The translations under genes and the position numbers were made by a program. Shown here one piece after another: positions 24,160-39,400 of a DNA stretch of 64,000 nt. Numbering within the stretch: the first letter of the stretch is position 1; each line of letters opens with the position of its first letter. Source of the stretch: Triatoma infestans. Lineage: Eukaryota; Arthropoda; Insecta; Hemiptera; Reduviidae. Below the pieces are notes generated by a model. The model saw only the letters and a list, made by a program, of their open reading frames with translations. It made no database searches and had not been told where the DNA came from. Location of the stretch: assembly GCA_011037195.1 (NCBI GenBank), contig JAAEAF010000611.1, positions 62,001 through 126,000 on the forward strand. The letters are read 5' to 3'.

Positions 24160-24425
24160 CCTTTCCTCCAATGATTTTTCCCTATGATAGTTGTCTTCAT
24201 ATTGTGGTCATCGAGTGATTACCGCAGCATGTTCGCTTCATCATCAGAATGTCTTGATATAATAAACAGTATAAGATTGCCAGCTCGGGCAATGCAAGCG
24301 CTAAGGAGAGTTATACACTCTCTTCAGAGTCTGCATTGTGCTGGGCGGTGATCACAGATTTGTTTATCAAGACATCCTGATGCCTCTTAACCGGTCGATG
24401 ACCACAAAAAAGAAGTAGACCATCC
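24160..24425. repeat. Foldback-type repeat (family C), degenerate copy
   Basis: The left side carries 'attgtggtcatcgagtgat' and 'catcatcagaatgtcttgat'. The right side carries 'atcaagacatcctgatg' and 'ggtcgatgaccacaaaaaag'. The two sides are imperfect inverted copies. Related copies lie at 34458-34565 and 39600-39835. Confidence 0.55.
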
Positions 24426-25560
24426 ACAGGAGAAAAAAAAAATTCTGTATAACCGAACCAATGCTGGATAGAAATTTGATGAAATGATGCGATTTCTTAG
24501 ATATATGTTAGAAATGAAATTTCACATAATTTCGCTGTCTTTTTTTGCAAAGTAAAACCAATCAAAAGGAAATACTGATTGGCTACCATTCTGAGCGGAA
24601 CTGGACTAGCCTTTTAGATACAGTGATGTATTACAGGAACAATACATTACACATAGGGGCCTGCAGAGGTGGCTGGTTGGGTTTATATGTTATGAAAAGG
24701 ATAAAAGAGAGGTTTTGGAGAACCAACCCGGTATTGAAGCTGGCTAAGACATTTCTGATTAGCTACTTCTGTCTAAGCAAAAATAGCTACAAATGCAAAT
24801 GGGTTTTTCTCACAGAACATTGTAAAACTCAGAGGCAACCATGAAGAAGGCTTAGAACGGGACAGGTCTGAATGGAAATGAAGGAGATGACTCCATTACA
24901 CTGCAACCTCTCATGTTATCCAGAAGCCTGACGGGAATACATATCGGGTATGCAAGGAGAATATGTCCGACTTAAAATGCTATAAGTCATCATGAAATTC
25001 TTTGAAAAATAGATCTTGGAAGAAGGTGCTTTAGAATGGTGATTCTCCAGACAAGTCCTTATTGAGAAGCATATATAGATATTCAAGATCGTGATCCTGG
25101 GATAACATTCTCCAGGCAAATCTAGCTCACAACCGCTGAACATACAACTACTTACTACTCCAGAATTCCAGAACCCATAGTGTGGTGGTAGAACTAGCAT
25201 TTCTTCAGAGATTATGGAGCCCCGGTAGATACTTCAGTTTTTGTAAGTTTTGCTTATCTTCTTGTAAAAAAAAAAAAATCCAGAAAGGATAACTTCCAAT
25301 AAAAAGATCATTTCGTTATATGAAAAACAAAAAAAATTATTGGAGTTTAGGTTTGTTTATCATGTAAATAAAAATGACCCAGCTTTTTATTATTATTATT
25401 TTTTTTGGTACATCAGCCGTACAAATTAATTACACCTAGCGTAAACTAGCGATTTAATTACATTTTGTCCCCCAAAAGTGTGTAAAAAAAATAATCGAAT
25501 AACACAACGAAAATCTAAAAATAAAAAATAAAAATGAGGTAATTCAGACTCTTCTGATAC
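24426..25560. other. Non-coding stretch downstream of the ADAM10 gene
   Basis: Frames of up to 99 codons occur (24545-24844 plus, 24916-25200 minus), but neither shows a domain or splice support. Composition near 24600-25200 is less AT-rich than its flanks, so an old unrecognised repeat is possible. Confidence 0.35.
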
Positions 25561-26065
25561 ACACATACACACAAATTTATTTATAAATTTATTTATTTAT
25601 TTATATAAAAGAGTATTAAATAAATTATTAGAAAAAAAGCAAAAAAAAAGAAGGGATATGAAAGAAAAATGGTTAAAAAAAAAGAGAAAAAATTATGGAA
25701 AACACGAAAAGTAGGAGCTCACAGCATTTTTATAGCTTGTCAATTAAAATTATTATTATTATTTTTTTTTAAAGAGAGAATTAGAGTTTCCAAAATATAT
25801 ATATATGTATGTATATTATATATATATATTTATATATAACTATTTATATAACACATGTTTTCTGTTTTTTTGTAAAAGATAAGTGGAAGATTTATGACTT
25901 TTCTTTTTGTTTTTTTCTTTTTTTCCAACATTTAAATATATATATGTATATATACTCAAGTCAAAAACAAAGTTTCCACTAATTTTTGTACCACGTCACC
26001 ATCTCACTGTTGTGATATAGTAACAGGATAATGACTGCTGGATTACGTCATACATGCTTGCAATA
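25561..26065 (-). other. Candidate 3' UTR exon of the ADAM10 gene
   Basis: On the minus strand a strong pyrimidine tract ending 'cttttcttttttgcag' gives an acceptor at 26066-26067. AATAAA-like signals on the minus strand lie near 25570-25600. Combined with the donor five bases after the ADAM10 stop codon, this suggests a last untranslated exon beginning at 26065. The 3' end is not defined. Confidence 0.45.
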
Positions 26066-27329
26066 CTGCAAAAAAGAAAAGAATCATGTTTCACAAAATT
26101 AAAAATAAGAACAAACAAATTAGGATGTTGTTATGAATGGATACATTAAGAACAAGATGCGATAAGCAGCGTGTGGGTGGCAAAGATCTATTTTACATTC
26201 TTGAAGAATATTGTACGAAAAATGTTTCTATTCGATAGGCAAGTATTCATTATTTAATTTTACTAATCTTTTTCAAATCATTTTTGCCCGTGTTACTGTT
26301 ATCAGTGTGCCATAAATTATCATTTATATATAATATCCTGATAACCTCCTCTAGTTCATAACTTCTATAGATTTTTTTTTATAATGATAGCATATTTAGT
26401 ATGTTTATGCTAACCCTTTGCACTCGATTATTCCAAGTCTTAACTTAGACATGTTTCCCGTGGATGTTGATTATTTGCAGATGGAGTGGCTTAAAGCTAC
26501 TGTTACCTCAAATTATTTATTTGACTCCCTTAGATGTTACTATTTCTACACAGATTAGTTGTGTATAATGTTTTAGATTAGAATATAAAACCATAATTAT
26601 AAAGTATGTTAACATAAATACCTCGACAGTTTTTGTGCAATTATGTGTCCGAACGTGAACTAATTCGTTTCGCGTTTTTGTTAATTAACCGTAGGGGTAT
26701 CTTTATATGGGAAGGTGAGAGCGCAAGCTTGGGAACTGACCTTTGGTTTGATTAAAAAAAAAATTGAAGGTCAATAATCGGAAGTTTAGCGGGGTCTACA
26801 AATTTACAATTTTCTGGTCTGATATTATCAAATAAAAATTTCTTAATGTTGGAACATTTTTAAAACAAATTTGTACTTACTAGTGGAATCGATCCAATTT
26901 ATCGTAAATGTTAAATTGAGTAAAAGAAAATTTTTATAATAAAACATAACTAAGATCCCCCTTATTACCTAACCAACCCTTTTCTATCCGCCGCCTTTTA
27001 TGTCAGCCTGTCACTCGTCGTGTAGAATATATTTGTATATGTGCGTATCTTAATAATAAATTTACTCTGCTAGTAAAATACTTTGTGTATTTATCAAATT
27101 ATCCATCAAACTCTATCAGTTCTGCTGACAATTACAGCTTTTAGGATATCCTTGCGCCAAAATTGATATTAATAAAAATGGATGAGTATGACAAGCACAA
27201 GTATCCATTCTGTCTCATCTTATTATAAGACCTTTTTCTTTTCTTTTTTATATTCGTAACTAAAAAGAAACAAGATGACAAAAGTTATAATAAAATTACA
27301 TAATAAAAAATGAAACCCTACTTACTCGG

Positions 27330-27418
27330 TCAGACTTTATGTTGTCTCATATGAAATGCATTTCTGTCCGAATAGGCTCCAGCATAAAGATCTGATCTAC
27401 TTGCAGGTGGTGCTGAAG
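27330..27418 (-). CDS. kuz: ADAM10 exon m: C-terminus and stop
   Basis: Acceptor 'gtacttttatag' precedes 27418. It encodes [19 protein letters not shown] and ends FHMRQHKV with TGA at 27330-27332. The ending resembles the short basic C-terminus of ADAM10. A consensus donor GTAAGT starts at 27325, five bases after the stop, which points to a spliced 3' UTR. A TGA that close to a junction would not normally trigger nonsense-mediated decay. Confidence 0.85.
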
Positions 27419-30400
27419 CTATAAAAGTACATTTTCTTAATAATTATTTACAATTCAATTAATATTTTTTATTAACATTCAATTAATTTTTAATTTTCCA
27501 TTAACAATTCAATTAACATTTTCAGTGCTCATAGACTGACTGTAAAAATACCAATAAATATGCAAGAAATCTATATTCAATCCTTTATAATTAAAAAAAA
27601 AAGTTTGTGATATGGTGTATCACATAATTTCTTTAAAATATTTATAATGATTATACAATCTTTACTCCGTCATAATTTTAGGCCATAATACAACATATCC
27701 TTGCTGTAATACAAAACAATAACTAAATGTGGGCTTTTATCCCTGTTTGTAACATGCTTATTTTTATTGTTTCTGACCAGTTTCGTATCCTCGTTCGTGT
27801 CAAGTTTACGAGGAGGGTTGGCTTCAAATTTATGCATATATTTAGTAATAACTAAATCTATTGCTTATAATAATAGAATTTTATAATAAAAGAAAAACAA
27901 AAAACCGGTGGTATATTACTTTTACATGACTTCCTCGGACTGAAGAAATTCTCATAATTCTAACAGACAAATTTCTTCTTTAAACTAAGACTCTTCTAAT
28001 TCTAACAGACTAGTTGGTTTTTAATGTTATAAAAGTGGTGGAATCTATTCATTACAATGAAATGAAAGGAATGCCTAACAACTCACAGCTTCTCCAAAAC
28101 TATTGCCGGATTAAACAGGCAGATATCTGTCCAAGCTTCCTTGCCATTTAGTTAGGCCCCGCAACATTGAATTAAACATAATATTTTCGTAAGATTTCTC
28201 CTAAGATTTTCCTCAAAACTTTGTGCAAATACTACACGTATATAAAACCAATTACTTTCATTGAAACATTTTTCTGAGAATAATTAATTTTGGAAATTCC
28301 TGGGGTGGGGGTGGGATACCTTAAACTTTCCTCTCTCTAACACCTCCTCTCAATACAAGGACAGTTCCATCATTTGATGGAGTTAAAGGAAGTGATCGTT
28401 TAGTCGAAATTCTAAATTACAAAAAAAAAAAATCAATGAGAAAGGCATGAGTAAATGCTAGTGTAGAGTCTCGTATGAATATTTCATACCAGATATTTCA
28501 TTAATTTAAGATTCGTGGAAAAACCAATTCTTAAATTGGTTGTTTATCGTGTTTTCAAAAGTTTGCATTGAAGAGTTGATTGCTTGGTTAATGTTAAGCT
28601 GAGCACTACACTGTCAATATCACACACCCAATATTCAAAAATGGTCTTTCTGTACGAAGTAATAAAAAAAAATAAAAATACAAATCAACCATTAATTCGG
28701 TTTATATTCGCTGTTAATACAAACAACTGTTAGATCTGAATAATGTTAGCTGATTAGCAAGAACAACAAATGAAATTTCCAATAATCAAATCATTACCTT
28801 TAGGAGTATAATAATGCCCCCGACCTTCTCCATAACCATGAGCAGGTCCTCTACGAGCTCCAGCTCTTGAACCACCCCCGCTAGCTGGGGTCTATAAATT
28901 GATTTAACATAAATATATATATATTTAATTGTATATATATATATACAATTACCCTTTATAAAAAAAAATTATGGGCAAATATTAAGACATATTACCATTC
29001 TTCTGATTGTATGTATGGGTCTTCTAAGTGTTTCTGAAAATCTACGTGCTGGTGGTTTCTTAGGATTTGAAGAAGGAGTATGTACGGCACAACATTTGAT
29101 GAATACACCCATGAATATGATGAAACCAAGACCCATTAATAGACATGCCCACCAATATTCCTGTAAACATTTTTTTGTCGATTTAGGATAAGTGAGAAAT
29201 AAAAATAAATTAGTGAGAAATTACTTAAATAAAGTGCTAAAGAGCGTCGTTATTTAATCTTGAGGAAAAAACTGGGATTCTTCTTGAGTGTTCTATTCTG
29301 TTCTGATTCTGGTAAGTCTACATAATTATTACTTACCGTGACCCACTGCGTGAGGGTTAGAAGGGTCTCCTTGTTAAACAACATATTCTTCAATCTTGCC
29401 AGCGGCCCTTCAGCATCTACTGCTCTACACTTAAGAAATACATCACAGTAACCCTGAACAATTATAATAATTTTATTAATATTAAAATAAACTGGAGATA
29501 ACAAAGTTGTATAAATTTTACAAAAAAAAAAAAAAAAAAAAATCTTTAGTTTACTACCTGAAAATTGTCGCAAGGCGATCCGGGCCTAAGTGAAATACCA
29601 CCTGGTGGTAGGCCAACCCTGCCAGCAAATTCAGAAGTACTTCTACATGTAGTAATATCGCTGCCATTTTGACAGGCCAGTTCACATAATGAACGTTTAT
29701 CTACGGATACACCGGCCTGTGATGTTAGAAAGCATTCTGTCATGTTCCATTCCAGACATATCGATCCGCGGCATTCACCATTCAGGCAGAGCTGAAAAAT
29801 AACAAACAGAATTATTGAATTTAAAAATGATAATATGTAAATATAAAGTAAAAACAATAATATAAATAACAGATCTCTATGATTAAGTTCTTGAAAACCC
29901 AAGCCCATCGAGTAGCATGTCTGAATCACGATAAAAGACTGAATTTGTCTTTGTCTGTACAAATAATGCCAATGGGTGGTTTCTTTGTTGGGTGAAATAT
30001 AAAATTAATCCAGAAGGCCAAGAACAGGAAACGAATCCACGCCGCTCTCCTTAACAGAAACTCATATGTCATGCAGATCGCGGTTCCCGTCACCGTATTT
30101 CAGACATTATTATTAACTACATTCTAGACAGACATGCTATAAACTAAACATATTACAATACTATACAAAATCTGGCTGACACAATTCAGACATTTCGTCT
30201 TCCTAGTTGCGTAGGAGTAGCAATGGATAAATGAATAAATATCATTTATCAGTATTAGAAAATACACCATAAATGGCCTAACTTTTAGAAATTATAACTA
30301 GCAATGCGGTTACAGCTTCTTTGATTCATGAAATTACATAAGAAAAAATATTCAAGCTGCCAAGCTTAGCCACTCACTGCTTGCTACATTGTAGCAGCAT

Positions 30401-33400
30401 TCATGGAAGCAATCAAGTATGTTCAATCTATTGGCGCGACTATGTCTTGTACTTTCGGTCAGCCTGAATGCACTGACTAAATTAGAAAATTATATAACGA
30501 AGACAACCTAAACCACTGGAAACTGAGATTGTCAGTCGGTGTAAGTAATTACTTAAAAAGATCTGGTATCAATATTAAGTCTGCCTGGATCAAAGGCCAT
30601 GCAGGCATTAGGGTAAAAGAACAATCAGACTTCCTAAGCTAAAGAGAGATACAGTTCAGGGTTTGGACCTGCAAGTGAAAATTCCATATAGAGATAATTT
30701 GACAGATCTAATTAAATTAATACCTACCATTAGAAAAAAACTGGTAAATTAATTATGCTGTCGGTGAGAATGAATGGTAGCTTCTACAAAGAAATAAATC
30801 CAAAAATAAATAAAAAAACCATGGTACTCGGAACAATTTTTAAATAAGAACACAAAATAGTCTGTCGACTGCAAGCTAACCATGGCATATGCATGGAGTA
30901 CCCACTCAAAATAGGTGTAGAAAGCTCTTCTTATTATGCATTATGCCAAGATATTGAAACTTTGGAGCACTTAATTATGACATGCCCACGTTTCAGGCAG
31001 CAAAGGAATGTTTTATGCAATAAGGTTAGTTCTATATAATTAATACCTTCTTATCAAACAATTTTAGAAATAGAGAACATTTGAGTTGGACGAATTTATT
31101 ATGAAATATCGAAATATAAAATATACAATTACAATGAATTCTTATGAATAGATGGTAATTTATGCAGAAATTAAAACGAATTAGAGGATTGCAGTGTAAT
31201 CTACCCAATCTGCTCTGATTATGCCTTATAAAGTTCCATGACTATATGGCGTCAATACTAATGCAAAAAAAAACACCTACAACTTTAATAATCTAATTTC
31301 TCAATTTTACTCATAGAAATCAAACCGGGAAGTAATCAAAACCAAGAATGTTAACAATTTAACGAAGCAAAATCTCTACTTGTTTCAGTACTCTGTTATT
31401 GGAATTCCGGATGCAACTTTATAATTACTGTGGTACATTTCCTTCATAAGTAACTATCAATCTCGATTTGCAAATTTATGGCCAGGACGCCGCGGTTTGC
31501 TACCAGGTTCCCACTATTTTAGCTCCCCATTTTTTCTCATGATGCTATGTCAACACCGTTCGAGCCTTTACAGAAATAATAGCTGGCCAAGGTGCGTAGC
31601 AAGTCAAAAAGACTACGCTTGGGAATAAACTTTAAATTATTAAACTGTTTTAGATTGAGATGTGTGGAATGGATAGCTCCACAGTAGAAGTCATTTACTA
31701 CAACCAAAATAGAAGATCTTGTGGCTTCCTTTCTTGATTGTTTACGGATTGGCCGTTCTCTAAAAATGCTGAAAGGAGAAGATGCAGATGAATATTTGTG
31801 ATGATCAGCTAGAATTGTCTATTGTTATGCTAAAGCCAACTGGTTGTACACACTCAACTAATTTGTAAGTAGGGTATGTTGGGATGTAAGTATTATGGCG
31901 GGTACGCCAAGATCTCAGAAGAACTCATAGAAACTTCTTCTTCCAATAAGTATTGTATTTTAACAGTAGCAGATTGAAGTTACGATTCACTGAGTAATTA
32001 GTGTTATACTAGAACAAATGGTTGACATAGATATATTTATCTGCTAGAACCTAATATTATTTTTTTACTTGTAGAAGATATATAGAATCCTGTTATCTGA
32101 ATAGACAAGAAGTCATTTTCAACAATCTACTGCCATTTCATAATAAAACAAAATATTCAATTTTTTACATCTAAATATTGTCAATTTACCCCTCGAAATT
32201 TTAAACACTGTATATTTCTAATTTGTAACAGAAGAGAATCCTCTAAGCTGTAGTTCTCTGTAGGGGAGGGACTAAATACTTCTTCATGGATATACTGAGA
32301 CCTCATTTATAATCTGCACTTAGTCTTAGAGATGGCTATTAGCGTTCTCATAAGCAAACTCTATCTCAGTATCATACTCAATTCATATTTACAGACCTTA
32401 ACTTGTTCAATTTACAGACAAATACTGACGCCCAAAGAACCACAACAGGCCTTGTTAACTGCGGTGGATTTGGTTTTATAGCTGCTCCTAACATTTTATA
32501 TAAGTTACAATTTAGATTTCAGTCACGCAGGCCTTAAGCGAAACTCTTCATAAATACAGCAAATTATCATGTTAAAACATTTACCTGAGTTCCTTCGTTA
32601 CATCTTGTCTTATTGGCCTTTGGCATTGGTACAGGACAGACTGGTGATACACCATCACAGATAGAACTCCAAGAACATTCTGATTCTGGTTTACATCGGA
32701 CATGATAAGAAGCTGGTACAAATTTACAACCTTCGCTCATACAACATGGGCCTTGGCTTGGACTGCATTGGGTATTCACTCGACGAGCACACCCTTTAGC
32801 TGAACTATTTCTTAAACGATCCTCATCGCTCACTATACGAGGATAACAGCATTTATCTTTACATTCAACATCATCATAACCGCAATCACACTCCTCGCCA
32901 TCTTCAACGATTTTATTACCACAGAATGCACCAGCAGAAGCTGAAAGTAAGATAAAAATAACATAATTTTTGTTTTATGGATACAAAATGTTCATGTTTG
33001 CCATGAATAGTGGTTCTAGCATTGAAACAAACCTTTAAAACAGTTCCATTTCTTTTCATCTTCAATTGCATCAAGTACATTACTAATATTACCTATACTG
33101 CAGGTGGAAAATTTGCTATTATTTGGTCGATCACCTGATGTTGCAGATGCGAACATTATATAATTACCATTCTGGCCACCAGGACGGCATTCTTGTGGAT
33201 AGTCATGCTGAAAAAAATCAACAATAGTTCTAATTCTCACTTTCTCTTGCTGCTGAAGAGGAGGGGTATAACAATCATGACAATTTTTCGAAGTTTTTTA
33301 GCCGGTAATAATGTTTCGTGCTTTTCTAATCATGCAGAAGTAGTCTTTAGAAATGATCTTTAAATGCGTATCGCGTGGACTTTAAACTATAAAAACGGAA

Positions 33401-36400
33401 AATCAAACAAAGTTCCATTTTTTCAGTTCATCTTCACCTTGTTGTAGATCCTTCCTTATTATTTCTTTTATGCTTATTTTTGTTAAAATTTGTTTGGGGC
33501 AGTTTTTCCTTCGGGACGTCCCATCTTCAGTAAAATATCTACAATAACGTGAATTTTCACATTTTTATAAATACTAATAACGACTAATTAATATTGTCAG
33601 CATAACTGGTGTATATTTTAGAGTCTGAGAGTTACAATATGAAAACCTTCCTGAATTTCTATTTTAAGTTCCTTCTTCATTTCTAAAATACTACACCAGT
33701 TACCATATCAATATTAATTAGTCGTTATTAGTTTTAATAAATGTGAAAATTTACCAGTTATAATACCTACGAAGCGTTTAGGAGAAAACTGAAAAGGCCA
33801 AGGCCTTTTTTTGCAATCCTGACCCAAAAATAAGCATATTTTTCACTTAGGTTCCTCCACGGTATCCGACAGTAAATACTTTTGGTACCATAAATTAATC
33901 CGTTAAACCAGTTTAATGTAAGAATTTCAATTTTTCTCTCAGTGTCATCAGAAAAAGTTGCAACGATTTTCTTTAATGATAAAGATATATCAATTTTATT
34001 TGAATCATTAGGGGATTATTAGAGGGAAAGCGTGATATTAGGCCAGCACACAAAATGTCACTTTAAAACTTAAAATTGCAGAAGCGACTTTGAAGAAACG
34101 ACATTTTGTTTTGTTGAAATCGCATTTAATAGAAGGTTTCCGTCAAAAACTTTCAACCGGAAATGCGACTAGGAATGATTTTCTCGAAAATGACTTCGAT
34201 TTTCTTCAAACTTTGATACTAACTAAACATAAAGAACAATTACTTTTATGTATTTGAAAAATTTGTTTTGTTTTCTAAGAAAATTGACTTTTAAAAGGAT
34301 TGCAACGTTTTTTCTTTCCTATAAAATGCTACTTCAATTTAATGTACAGTTCTATCACCTAGGTAATATTAAAATTACATTAAATGCATTATTAGAATTC
34401 CAAATTAGAACAGACAATTGAGCCTACAAACAATTCAGGTAAGATAAACTTCCATATATTATCAGAGACATTTTCCGTGGTAGCCTCCCTCATTTCGTGG
34501 TCATCACAAAATGAAGCAGGCTATTACGGAAAATGTCTCTGATGCTTTCCAGCTCTGCGGAATCAACCTCGACAATTCCATACTTTATTTTATTGTTACT
34601 ACTTTTTTTAACCATCAAATCATTATATATATATATATAAAACAATATACTAACTGGAGATCCAAAATTATGCCCAATTTCATGAGCAAGTGTTAGCTGT
34701 GATACTTTCGGCGGTACTCGACTATTATAATTCACAAATGTAATTATGCCTGTATTTAAACTTCTCTTTGTTGATTGATAAAGACCACCAACAGTCTCTG
34801 TATAAGTCTTAAATCTCTCACAAATTCCACCTGATGCTCCTGTCAGGATAGAAAACAAACTGTAGTTATAATCAAGTAACAAGAGGATAAATATTAAGAA
34901 ATATTTAGATAAAACTGAATACTGCAAACAAATACAGGTTATTGTGGTAAGGTTTCTATACGTGTAAGTTCTTTAAGAAAAAATATCAGTTGAGATTAAA
35001 ATATCAATTGTAGATTATCGAATATAAAAGGTACAATTCTCTGTAAAGGGAAGTACACTAGTCTTTTCTTAGGAGTCTTGGCATCACTACTGTATCCCGG
35101 CCAAACAACATCAACAACATTTCCATTGACGCCCCAAAAATTCTGCAAATTATAAGAGGGATATTCAAAAAATTCCTTACAGGTTTTCCACGAAAAAGAC
35201 CAGCCAATTCTTCATATGAGTGAGTGTTCCACCCCAGCAGTGCTTTCTAGTAGAAATCTAGCTTCAGGGCCCATGAATATGTAAAGAACTTAACACCCTC
35301 AAAATATGGCAACGATACTCAAATGTGCTTAAGTTGCTTTAGCGAACTATAGCAAACTCTAGCCTTCCAAGCAACTAAATTTACAAAGCTAGGCAATGTT
35401 GCCACAACAGATCTGTCGCTGTAGATTTGGCTTTCCAACCACTACAGAGATCTGCATCCGGCCGTGAGACCAAATTTAATTTTGAATTTTTTTGGCTAAG
35501 TAAACCTTTTATATGATTAGGTATCGCGAATATTTAAATAAAAGATAGATATCAGAGGATTCTAGGACCACAAATGATATTCTTAAAGTCAGTGGTGGAT
35601 GTGTTCAAGCCTAAAAAACAGGATATTCAAGAAACATTAGCCATTAAGGAATTGTAACGTTATAAACATTTAGACATAAGTGGACACTGTTCATCTAGGA
35701 ATAGACTAGATTCGATAACCATAAATTGCATATTCATGGTTCAGAAGCAGATGAAACGTACTTAAGAAGACCAAGGGAGTGTGGATATTGGTTATACCAA
35801 AAGAGTTACGTCAACCCATAAAGAGCCGATTCTAGCAAGCCGAGGTTTATATTCAGTAGGTCGTGTTTTCCATCGTCTGTTATTCTGATTTTGTTTTTCT
35901 CAATCTGTTAGGAGGATCTGCTAGTAACTGTAGCTGCTTCAAATTCTATTACTCACATGTTGACCTAGGAATATGACTCCATAGGAATCGACCCAGACCA
36001 TTCGCAGTAAAGTTGAAAGCTTTAGCATTGATCTAAGCAGGAATTCAATAAAATTATTTTTTGATTAAAATGATGGGTTTCCAAACTTTATTTATTATTA
36101 TAAAAAAAAGAAGACAAATTTGTGGAAATAAAGTTTTACCTGAGGCTGAAGCAACCCAAGCCAATCCAAGTGTACCTCCAGTAAAATCTCTATATGTAAA
36201 CACATATGCTAAACAAAAATCCTCGTGGTTTCCCAAAGAATGGAGGTTCAAAAAGTTGCTGACATCAATATTTTCCATACAGAAGCTATTCTTTTCACCA
36301 ACATAGTTTGGTTTACATGGTGAATCATCATCAATCTTTAAAATAGAAAATAACTGATAATGTTCTACACTCTTTTTGTTTTTTATTTTCAATTTATTAA

Positions 36401-39400
36401 TTCCATCATAATTAGACACTGAATTTTGGTTTATTTATTCTCAAAGTTCTTTTGTATTATATTTTATATTTCGAAGTCTTACCTTTATCCTTTGTACTTC
36501 AAATTTGATATTTCGATGTTCTATCCTTCCATCAAATTTTGTGTCCCTATAAATATAATTTACTGCAGTTACATGATGCGCTATCAGTGATAATATTTCT
36601 TCTCTTGTCTTCTCTGGATCATGGTTTACCTGGGACACAAAAAAAGGACAATACTTTGAGTTTTTTCAAAGAAATAAATGTTCAAAACAGACGTAATCAT
36701 GTTCTGATCAAATGAAAACAATGCTTATTTAATAGATACTTGGGGCATATAATTTAAATACTGGAAGAGCTTTCTTCTTTGAAGGATATACTTCTAGTCT
36801 AGGTACTGGTCATATGGGAATTTTTGGGAATGAGGAGGTGGATATGTTTGCCAAACTACGCGCCTCCTAAGAAAACATTCACTTTATATGAGTCTTTACT
36901 GTGTGTCCACTCTGTAGAAGAAATAATAATAACGAAGGAACTCCGAGTATTACAATTTTATCATTTATTACAGCTCTTGTCTTATATGCGCAAGGCTTGC
37001 AATGAATTGCTGGCGATTCTGGGAGGTGAATTGCAGACTTTCCTAGGTTTGCCGATCCTAGGTTCGGTGCAAACTCAAATAAAAAACAAGGAACAACTAG
37101 TAATCAAAATGTGAAATGTCATCACCAGATAAATAAACCCGATGTTGAGAGTCACACTGCCACAGTTAAAAAACTTGATGCCACTTTATTTCGGTTATCT
37201 CCGGTAAATTGTGTTCATAATAAAAAATCGATATAACTATCTTCTTCATAATACTGCATACAAATTTGTGCGGCAGATTTCCTGGTGTCAAGTTTTATAT
37301 TTGAATATTAATTTTGAAATTGTTCATCATAGTTAAGTACTTGTATAACTACTCAATTGCAGGATTTTACGAGAGGCTCCCCCAGATTAAAGACTAACTG
37401 GAAAATTCTAGTAAACAAAACACTTACTTGTTCCGTAATATGTCTCCAAATTAATGGATCAGTCTGTATAAATAAAGAACACGTATTTCTATTCTCTTCT
37501 TTGGGTCTGGCAGCTCTTTTTACCCGTTTTATTCTTCTAGTCAATTTATCTTCATCATTATTCGCTTCCCAGCTGTATTTATGGTGAGGTATCTCTTCAT
37601 CTTGGTTACCTATACTATTATCAGTGACATCTCTAGAGGACCCTGAGTATTGCTTTGGTAACTTTTGTTTTCCAATTGTAATTGGATCTTCTTCTACCGC
37701 TGAATTTTGGATACTTTCCATCCATTGGCTCACCTCTTCGGTAATACCACAACCACCTACGTGACCTCCTTAATGAGGAAAAAAAAAAATTGAAACTGTT
37801 AATATGAATATTATTTAAAAAAAAAATAAACAACATAAAATAGTATGGTTATTCTAAATACAATTCTTCACCTGTCCTGATGTGTCTATAAGGATCTTCA
37901 ACATCAGACTCCTTATAGATGACAGAATGAAAGGAGGCATTATTATTGTTAGGAAAATATCTTGATGCTTTCTCCACATAATATGACTCACTTGGAGAGA
38001 TTATTTTACCCTCGAACACACCATCTAATATGGAACCAAACACCGTGCTCCCGGGTTCACCTGTACAAATATAACAAACAAAATAAATACCATTAAAAAT
38101 AAAAAAATGTAAAAAAATAAAAAGGTTTGTAGGAGCATTGAATGCGTAATTTCATTCAAAAAAAAAACAACAGCTATTGAGGCTGCAATTATTTCAAAGA
38201 TTTCAACCAATCAGGTGCATATTTATAAAGGTAATCCGAAAACATGTTAATCTTCCTGACTAGTTGAAAACTCAGCACAAATGTTACATCAGCTGTATAA
38301 AATAGGCTTATTCAGCTGATATAATAGTTTTGGTATTGAACTAAAACCTTCTATTTCTGAATTACATTTATTGTAACTTATAATAATAATAATTATATAT
38401 AAATAAATATTTAAATAGAACTCAGAAAGGAATTATTTTGCATTAATTAATTAATTTACAAAATAAATATGCCCCACAATATTACACAAATTAACTGAAT
38501 GTTTATGAAATTATCCAATTAAATAACAACTTTGTAATTTTCATTTTTTGAAGTTCAGGCAAAATTTCGATGGTAGTTTTGCAATTTCCCAAAAATACAG
38601 TTTTCGTTTAAAAAATTATGAAATTTGAGTTTTTTCTAGAAATACAAGGTTGATAATAAGGTTTAGCTTGAAATATATATAAACCGCATAACTTAAATAC
38701 AAAAAATGGAAAGAAATTCAAAGTAGGCATTCTATGTAGGGGGGCAGCAGTGGATCCCAAAGAAGGTTTGGTCAAATGCTTTAACCTGGAAGTACTAGTT
38801 ACTTGTTTGTTTATGTCTTTTCAGACGTAGTATTGGTTCTGAAAAGAAGTATAACTTTCTCCTGAATCATCTTTCTTGTTTAGAATGATGTTAAGATAAT
38901 AGTGAATTCAGAAATGAGCTGTTCCACGCCATTACGTTCTATTATGAACCTCACTCAATTGTTCTATTTAGCGTTTTATCCATATTTAGAGCACATACCC
39001 ATTCCAAGAGACATATAAACTCAGAGATCTGAAAGTGTCTTCTTTAATAACAGCTTAGGGATCTCCTTTACAGGAATTAGAATCTCAGTGCCTGGATCTT
39101 CATAATAGTGCAGGATATTATTTTGAATGATCTTCAGAGCCTAAGATTTAATGGACAAATGTATATAGCTAGCGGTCTCTAGCAGCAACTTATCTCGTAC
39201 AAACTAACTGTCAAGATGTTCTGCCTACCCTGATCCATACTACTTTAAGATTAAATTGGAGGGAAATGGAATTAAAAATCTATATATATTAGTTTTGCCA
39301 AAAACTGTAAAATTCGTTTTAGAAGATGTAACTGTATGCCCTATAATGGCTGAATTTAGAACTAGCTGTTTTGGAAAGAGATCGCTAGATAAGGAGGAAT

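Noticed and set aside
24545..24844. 99-codon plus-strand frame
   Set aside because: No recognisable domain, flanked by stops and unsupported by splice sites; possibly an old repeat.
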